Below are positions 53,568 through 58,325 of a stretch of DNA of 58,325 nucleotides, piece after piece. This stretch comes from an uncultured Glaciecola sp. GTDB lineage: Bacteria > Pseudomonadota > Gammaproteobacteria > Enterobacterales > Alteromonadaceae. Below the pieces are notes generated by a model that was not told the DNA's origin, made no database searches, and saw only the letters and a program-made list of their open reading frames with translations. The position numbers and the translations under genes are program-made. Numbering within the stretch: the stretch's first letter is position 1; each line of letters starts with the position of its first letter. The stretch covers positions 1-58,325 of the forward strand of contig CAJQOP010000043.1 in assembly GCA_905479945.1 (NCBI GenBank), written 5' to 3'.

Positions 53568-54384
53568 TCATCTTTGTAATACGCTATTAGACTGTGTTTT
53601 CTTCGACGCTACCAATTCCAGATCGTTTGCTGATTCGCGGATGTAGCGACAAAACAGTTCAATATCCGGCATGAGTTTGGCACAGCTTGTTGGGCTGATA
53701 GTAAGTGTGCCGTTGTAACTAAGCACAGGAATGATTAAGCCCACTCCGTTTTAGATAGGCCCCATACCCATATTAAACAAAAGTTTATGGCCTGCCAGAT
53801 ATAAGGTTGATTGCGGCCCAAGCACATTGGTTATGATGACGTTAATAGGAGGGTTTATGCGCTTAGCCAGCAGTACTTGAGAGTAAAAGCGGGTAGCCAT
53901 AGCGGCCAAACCAAAGGGAACAAGTTCGGCATAGGACATCAAACTATTCGCCGCCACCATTTCTTTATAGAGTTTACCAACCAAAGTATTAATCTGAATT
54001 TTATGCAGGCGTTTAAGTGGGTCGTCCACGTTAGTGGCGAGCTGAATAAACATCGCAGATATTTGATTGCCCATGCTGCCATGAATGTCATTAGCCCTAG
54101 TGGATACCGGCACCATGGCAACCAAGGGTTCTTCAGGTAACTGCTGTTTTTCCAAAAAATAACGCCGCAACGCCCCTGCACAAATAGCTAATACCACGTC
54201 ATTTAGGGTGGCCCCATCAACAAGGCTGCGCAAGGCTTTTACCCTAGCTAAGTCAAGTATTGTGGAATCCCATTTGCGTTCAATCGCCACTGCACCGCTT
54301 AGGAAAGTATCAGGCGCAGTAAACGGCAAGGTCGGCAGTCTCCAAATATAGAAATGAGGCATCTAAGCCTGACAGCGCTTCCAT
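53568..54384 (-). pseudogene. WS/DGAT wax ester synthase gene, internally deleted
   Basis: A remnant of a wax ester synthase/diacylglycerol acyltransferase. The intact start, ATG 54384, reads MEALSGLDASFLYLE, the family's N-terminus, but frame is lost after about 16 codons; the frame from 54362 then resumes in the second half (PFTAPDTFLSGAVAIER, ATLNDVVLAICAGALRRY, VPVSTRAN, NVIITNVLGPQSTLY). The intervening 120 or more residues, including the catalytic HHxxxDG, are absent. A TAA at 53753-53751 interrupts the C-terminus, after which NGVGLIIPVLSYNGTLTISP continues in frame to 53568. Deletion, frame change and nonsense show a dead gene. Confidence 0.8.
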
Positions 54385-54433
54385 CAACAAACTCACCTAT
54401 GGTTAATCAGGGGATCTTGTATACCCATGCCAC

Positions 54434-54839
54434 CTACGCAGTTAATAGCGTATTATTAGGTTGTCTCGCCAACCATCTAGTAGTACTGATCTCAACTTGT
54501 TCAGCAATTTCTAAAAGAGAAGGGTTATTAGATAAAGCTAAGAGCATTTGTGCTGGTTTGATAAGGCCAACTTTTGTTTTAACATTGTCGGTATATACCG
54601 ATATACAACAGGGTAACACCATGTTCAAACGCATATCACAAGACAATACATTCGCTGCGTGGCGTGGATTACAGAATTCGAAATTCTTGCATTGTTGTGC
54701 AAATGTAATGCCCTTAACCCGAAATGTTTTCCCCAAGTCTTGAACATTCAGCACCCCAAAAGTAATTACGCGTAACCGAAGATTAAAGATCGATACATGG
54801 CTGCTCGAAGGATTTGTCTGTATCTGCTATGTAATACAT
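54434..54839 (-). pseudogene. DUF302 gene with nonsense and frameshift
   Basis: The C-terminal frame (54434-54754) is a good DUF302 domain: VLNVQDLGKTFRVKGI, FEFCNPRHAANVL, MVLPCCISVYTDNVKTKVGLIKPAQMLL. The N-terminus is upstream in another frame: ATG 54839 behind GAGG reads MYYIADTDKSFEQPCIDL, then TAA at 54785-54783, where Glu would be expected, and about 35 bases later one extra base in a TTTTGGGG run restores the frame of GVLNVQD. Both lesions indicate inactivation. It lies directly upstream of the WS/DGAT remnant. Confidence 0.78.
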
Positions 54840-54858
54840 GACCTACCTCGAAAAGGAA

Positions 54859-55329
54859 CTAACTTTTCACCTTCCAGCTGCCATCTGCCTGACGACAGGC
54901 TGTACCATAAATTTTTTCAGTTTTACCACCAATACTTGCATCTAAGGTATATTCCCGACACGGAGCACTATTTACATCATAAGTACGAGTTGGCACCACG
55001 CGGTACTGATAACCTGTATCTGGATTGCTCCAAGTTGTTCCAACCCCGGTACGCACCGATTCTAATGAACGAGCCACGTATAGGCGATCCGTTTTATCCA
55101 TATTACGGCCTACATTGCCGCCAATACTGGTGCCTATCATAGTGCCGATTATGGTAGCCGCGGCTCTACCATGGCCACTGCCTACCTCATGCCCTAACAC
55201 ACCACCTAAAATGCCACCAATAATCATGCCGCTTGCTTCATTGTCACCCCGGATGGTTGCGCATGACGTAAGCAGTAACAACAATCCACCGCAAAACATG
55301 CCAGAAATTTTAGTTGAGTAGGTAAACAT
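54859..55329 (-). CDS. Glycine-zipper (17-kDa antigen-like) outer membrane lipoprotein
   Basis: A 156-residue lipoprotein (LLLLLTSC, Cys near 23). A glycine-zipper segment, GMIIGGILGGVLGHEVGSGHGRAAATIIGTMIGTSIGGNVG, is followed by MDKTDRLYVARSLESV and a surface-antigen domain with two cysteines (APCREYTLDA, GTACRQADGSW). It belongs to the RT0821/Lpp0805 type that stabilises the outer membrane. AGGAGGT precedes the ATG. FNR-type box F with TATATT at the class II distance is upstream. It probably headed an operon with the DUF302 and WS/DGAT genes. Confidence 0.88.
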   Translation of the reverse strand: MFTYSTKISGMFCGGLLLLLTSCATIRGDNEASGMIIGGILGGVLGHEVGSGHGRAAATIIGTMIGTSIGGNVGRNMDKTDRLYVARSLESVRTGVGTTWSNPDTGYQYRVVPTRTYDVNSAPCREYTLDASIGGKTEKIYGTACRQADGSWKVKS

Positions 55330-55665
55330 TTTAATGACCTCCTAAGGGTGTGGGATCTATCAGCTATGTATCTATACAAAATTGAATATACAAGGTTTTG
55401 CATGGATAAATTTGACCTCGATCAATATTAATTAATAATCCGTTTACCAAGCCATGATTTACCAGTTTCTATCAAATTAACATTGAGAATATTTGGTGTA
55501 TGCGTGCATTTTAGCGATACAATGTTAGGGACGACTTTAGTCGTGAACCAAAGACAGCCCAACGTCTCTAGCCTGAAGCATCTCCTGAGAGGTGAAGCCA
55601 TAAATATATTCGTTAGTGCGTCAATAAAAAGATTCCCTGTAAATATTTAAAGCGCGTACTCCTTT
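55330..55665. other. Intergenic region with box F and a small hairpin
   Basis: No gene is seen. It contains FNR-type box F (55412-55425) and its -10 element, and farther upstream a short perfect hairpin, ACGACT (55531-55536) and AGTCGT (55539-55544). Confidence 0.5.
55412..55425. promoter_or_regulatory. FNR/Anr-type box F
   Basis: TTGACCTCGATCAA. On the minus strand TATATT (55390-55385) follows after exactly 21 bases, ahead of the glycine-zipper lipoprotein gene. Confidence 0.82.
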
Positions 55666-56148
55666 CTAACGATTTTGCGTGATATCTTCTCTCAATTTTT
55701 TAGCTTCAGCCGCAAAGTTTTCCCCATCACCGTAAGCCGAAAAGTTAATATAACGAGAATGAGGATGGCGAATTTTTCGAGCTTGTTTTATCGGACACCA
55801 ATATTGTTCACTCCTCGCCGAAATTTCTCTGGCAAAAGCAGTAAGGCCACTTATATAGCTGCAATAAAAACAGTTAAACCTTTGGATAAAATTGAGATAT
55901 TTTAATTGGTGACGATCAAATAAAAAATAATAACTGCGTTTTACTCTTGGTATTTGGTAAAGGCGAAAACATAGGGATTGATAAATAGATAGACAGATAT
56001 CCAGCAATAAAAATGGAATGCTCAAAGAATATATAAAAGGAATGCTTAGCAAATTTCGCCACTGGCTTCTCAACAACCAAGGAATAACTCCTATTTTAAG
56101 CTTTTTATGAACTTGTACTATAGCGGTCTTAAAACGCCACTTTTCCAT
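55666..56148 (-). CDS. Conserved membrane-associated protein with CxxC and YWCPIK motifs
   Basis: A 160-residue protein. A hydrophobic region covers about 35-60 (IPFIYSLSIPFLLLDICLSIYQSLCF). Then comes FDRHQLKYLNFIQRFNCFYCSYISGLTAFAREISARSEQYWCPIKQARKIRHPHSRY. Three cysteines (FNCFYC, YWC) and the His pair next to them could bind a metal or a redox cofactor. I recognise the pattern from uncharacterised proteins next to stress genes but know no function. Its ATG lies inside the end of a 41-codon upstream frame, suggesting translational coupling. FNR-type box G is about 190 bases upstream. Confidence 0.7.
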   Translation of the reverse strand: MEKWRFKTAIVQVHKKLKIGVIPWLLRSQWRNLLSIPFIYSLSIPFLLLDICLSIYQSLCFRLYQIPRVKRSYYFLFDRHQLKYLNFIQRFNCFYCSYISGLTAFAREISARSEQYWCPIKQARKIRHPHSRYINFSAYGDGENFAAEAKKLREDITQNR

Positions 56149-56254
56149 TTTTTACTTGATAAGAAAATTGCTGTTGTTGTTTGTGTATTTCTCTAACAAG
56201 TTCATGCTCCAATGCCACTATCTGTTTAAGGATATGCCTAATATTAGTGTCCAT
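56129..56254 (-). CDS. Small helical protein overlapping the YWCPIK gene
   Basis: A 41-codon frame, ATG 56254 to TAA 56129, predicted to be one helix: MDTNIRHILKQIVALEHELV, then REIHKQQQQFSYQVKNGKVAF. It overlaps the first codons of the downstream membrane-protein gene by 20 bases in another frame. Its ribosome-binding site is weak (TTGGAATTT). It may be a real small protein or only a coupling leader. Confidence 0.4.
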   Translation of the reverse strand: MDTNIRHILKQIVALEHELVREIHKQQQQFSYQVKNGKVAF

Positions 56255-56334
56255 AAATTCCAACGCTTAACTGTCGCAAAGCATGAATTTTTAATCAAGA
56301 TACTAATAAGGTAAGCAAATCTTAATTCTCAGTT

Positions 56335-56348
56335 TTGACCTACATTAA
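56335..56348. promoter_or_regulatory. FNR/Anr-type box G
   Basis: TTGACCTACATTAA, one mismatch in the second half-site. It lies upstream of the small helical protein and the YWCPIK membrane-protein gene (minus strand). The -10 element at the class II distance is weak (TACCTT). Confidence 0.6.
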
Positions 56349-56774
56349 GAATTTAGTGCAAACAACCTAATCAAAGAAGAGAAGGCAATACATACTACTA
56401 GGTCAAACATAGGCAAAGCTTGGGTATGGCAGATAGTATTCAGTGCTGGAACCGCCATCTGCAAGACAAAAATTAATATGACGGCACCAAGGATAGCTAG
56501 GTTTCAACCTCATCAACTCTATGCAGTTCAATGTGTATTCTATCCCAGGAAAACCTATTGCCTTATAGGTAAATTTTACACCCAATTGTTTCGCTTCTTT
56601 TATCCACTACAACAACAGTCAAACACACTAAATCCTTATCTCCCTAGCTTACAAATGGCCTTTGATTGAAACCATAATTTCTCCTAGTTGGATACGCGTG
56701 TTTTGTCACGCTTGATAGTGAATTTAGCTATAAAGACGCGAATAACTATTTAACGGGGATTAAAGCAAGGGTAT

Positions 56775-56788
56775 TTGATGTGCATCAG
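56775..56788. promoter_or_regulatory. FNR/Anr-type box H
   Basis: TTGATGTGCATCAG, one mismatch in the last base. It lies about 85 bases upstream of the broken NptA-like gene. No strong -10 element is seen at the standard distance. Confidence 0.55.
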
Positions 56789-56871
56789 CTTTATTAAAGA
56801 TTTGCACAATTCAATAACCCTATGACATGTAATAACCAAAAAAGCACCTGAAATGGAGGAACAACTCATTT

Positions 56872-57822
56872 ATGGAGAACCTATCCATATTAATAGCCGG
56901 TCTAACCACCATCATTTTGTTTATATTCGGACTGGAAATTTTTCTAGAGAAATTGAACGGATCTCCGGCGAGCACTTTCGAAAATCCCTTAGCAATGCCA
57001 CAAAACTGCCATTAGTCGGTGTGTTAATCGGCGCGGTAGTCACTGCGGTTATCCAATCAAGTTCATCCACGTCGGTGATTGCCATTAGTCTGGTCAATGC
57101 GGGTGTTTTGTCCTTTAAAAATAGCGTAGGCATTATTTTTGGTAGTAACGTGGGTACTACTATAACCGCCCAACGGGTGGTCTTTAAAATAACCAGTTTT
57201 GCACCATTCCTGATTATTTTTATCTGTTGTTCGATCACGCATGGCTATTTTTGGTAAAACCATCTTTTATTTTGGATTTGTATTTTTAAGCTTAAATTTG
57301 ATTGCTTCGTCACTTGAACCTTTTCAGACAAACGAAACCCTGATGAAGATTTTGAGTTAACCACAAAACCCAATATACGCGATCTTAATTGACTGTGTAT
57401 TTACGGCTATTGTGCAATCTAGCTCAGTGACAACTGGACTGGCTATTGTGTTTACCATGCAGGGATTATTGAGTCTGGAAAATGAGGTGCCTATTACAAA
57501 TGGGGGCCAACATTGGTACAACAGCCACCGCCTTTATTGCTGTTTTTAATATGGATATTGCCGCTAAAAAAGCCGCCTTAAGCCATTTTTTTTCAACATT
57601 GGCGGCGTGCTTTTATTCACAACTCTATTGCTTATTTTTGTTCATCACCTTAGCACCATTAAAATGGAACAGGCCATCGCCTTGGCCAATATCCATCTTG
57701 TATTTAACCTTGCTACTAGTCTAATTTTCACACTATTTATTAACCTTTTCACACGTATTGTTGACGTCATCCTTGTATATGGACTCCCAATTCATATCAA
57801 GTGCTTTTTGAATAAATGTTAG
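56872..57822 (+). pseudogene. Na/Pi cotransporter (NptA-like) gene with multiple lesions
   Basis: A decayed transporter of the Na/phosphate cotransporter family. The start, ATG 56872 behind GGAGG, reads MENLSILIAGLTTIILFIFG. A frameshift near 56940 leads to the frame of VGVLIGAVVTAVIQSSSSTS and GSNVGTTITA. Another near 57240 moves to AIFGKTIFYFGFVFLSLNL, then TAA at 57358 interrupts before IDCVFTAIVQSSSVTTGLA, a frameshift near 57488 leads to MGANIGTTATAFIAVFN, and a T8 run near 57590 shifts again into LVFNLATSLIFTLFI. The two QSSS repeats prove the family. No single frame spans more than about a third of the gene. Confidence 0.85.
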
Positions 57823-58043
57823 AAAAGATTGCAAGCGTATATTCGGGCTCTTGTTGAGTAGCGAACTCTGGCCCCTCATGTATTCGCTCCTTCAGGCCTC
57901 GTCGCGAAGATGGTATTTATCTACCGCAAGAATGATCAGGCTTTCTGAAGGTCGGTCTTACCTATTGTTTATTCGCAAATTATTGATATGAAAAAACCTC
58001 TTTTAATGGTGTATCTGTAATTCTATTTTTGACGACGTATTAT

Positions 58044-58325
58044 CTAGACAGCACATGGTAAACGATACTCCTTGCTATGATGTAACATCGACCAAGCGGT
58101 GCGTACTGTTTTGTTAGCGAGCGCCACCGCTGCTCTGCGTGTACCTTTGCGGTCAATTAAGTTTTTAATCCATTGCTCTTTGGTGTTTTTGGGTATGCGT
58201 TTATTCACTACATTCACCACCGCTAAAGCCCCTTGAATAAGATTCGACCTTAGTCGTTTATTTCCCACGTTTTTGCCAATACCGCATAAAATAGTTTTCC
58301 CGCCAGTGCTGTATTGCTTGGGCGT
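58044..58325 (-). CDS. IS110-family transposase, C-terminal fragment
   Basis: The last 93 codons of an IS110/IS116/IS902-type transposase, cut by the right edge. The reading TPKQYSTGGKTILCGIGKNVGNKRLRSNLIQGALAV matches the Transposase_20 region, and ALANKTVRTAWSMLHHSKEYRLP is the typical C-terminal end. These elements use a DEDD catalytic domain, which would lie outside the window, and usually lack terminal inverted repeats, so the element's end between 57823 and 58043 cannot be set. Confidence 0.85.
   Translation of the reverse strand, partial: TPKQYSTGGKTILCGIGKNVGNKRLRSNLIQGALAVVNVVNKRIPKNTKEQWIKNLIDRKGTRRAAVALANKTVRTAWSMLHHSKEYRLPCAV

Larger units (their letters stand above)
56255..56871. 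other. Gene-poor region with boxes G and H
   Basis: About 600 bases without a convincing gene. Short frames at 56403-56585 (minus) and 56478-56669 (plus) resemble no family I know and are probably chance or eroded coding sequence. FNR-type boxes lie at 56335 and 56775. GGAGG near 56855 is the ribosome-binding site for the NptA-like start. Confidence 0.5.

Noticed and set aside
56403-56669. Short frames on both strands as real genes
   Set aside because: They overlap each other, lack ribosome-binding sites and match no family; both look like chance frames in eroded DNA.

Overview
The window looks like a chromosomal segment of a marine, polysaccharide-using gammaproteobacterium of the Alteromonadales (Glaciecola/Paraglaciecola-like). 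This is inference from gene content: a TonB-dependent receptor, MipA/OmpV and SapC proteins, a GPH sugar symporter, several glycoside hydrolases, two LytS/LytTR two-component pairs, an MSHA-type prepilin and a PA4780-type RIO kinase. No rRNA, convincing tRNA or CRISPR array was seen. An IS3-family element is cut by the left edge and an IS110-family element by the right edge.

Layout. 1-5.5 kb: an NtrC-type regulator and its sensor kinase, divergent from a periplasmic protein that has a sigma-54-like promoter and an upstream dyad, then an alpha/beta-hydrolase lipoprotein. 5.5-24.8 kb: a galactose/galactoside region with galT-galK-oxidoreductase (Leloir), a GH36 alpha-galactosidase, lactonase/KDGal kinase/SDR genes of the De Ley-Doudoroff type, a GntR regulator, a cytoplasmic GH3 enzyme and a GPH symporter. 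A three-gene DUF2589-type operon and an XdhC-nucleotidyltransferase pair sit within it. 25-41.5 kb: a secreted clan-A glycosidase next to a LytS/LytTR pair, a prepilin, a kynureninase-like enzyme, a membrane-anchored HTH protein beside a CsgG-like lipoprotein, kinases, a second LytS/LytTR pair and a divergent TonB-dependent receptor.

42.2-57.8 kb: the most striking part, an accessory stress island. Its intergenic regions carry eight copies of an FNR/Anr-type palindrome (TTGAY-N4-RTCAA), at 42204, 47042, 48564, 49866, 53488, 55412, 56335 and 56775. At four of them a good -10 hexamer lies exactly 21 nt downstream, as at class II FNR promoters. The genes they front encode membrane glycolipid/glucan enzymes (VTT protein, GH15-like hydrolase, GT4), a cytochrome-like lipoprotein, DUF4404, a CBS-pair protein, an Acg-type nitroreductase, HtrA, a GroEL without GroES, a WS/DGAT acyltransferase, DUF302, a glycine-zipper lipoprotein, a YWCPIK membrane protein and a Na/Pi cotransporter. 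Three of these families (Acg, CBS/Hrp1, WS/DGAT/Tgs1) are hallmark members of the mycobacterial DosR dormancy regulon, so the island reads as an oxygen-controlled dormancy/stress set. It is partly decayed: the WS/DGAT, DUF302, NptA-like and a small membrane-protein gene carry nonsense mutations, frameshifts or deletions, and the PAS and cytochrome genes look truncated, while chaperone, protease, nitroreductase, CBS and glycolipid genes are open.

All family calls are by reading motifs; no database search was run.
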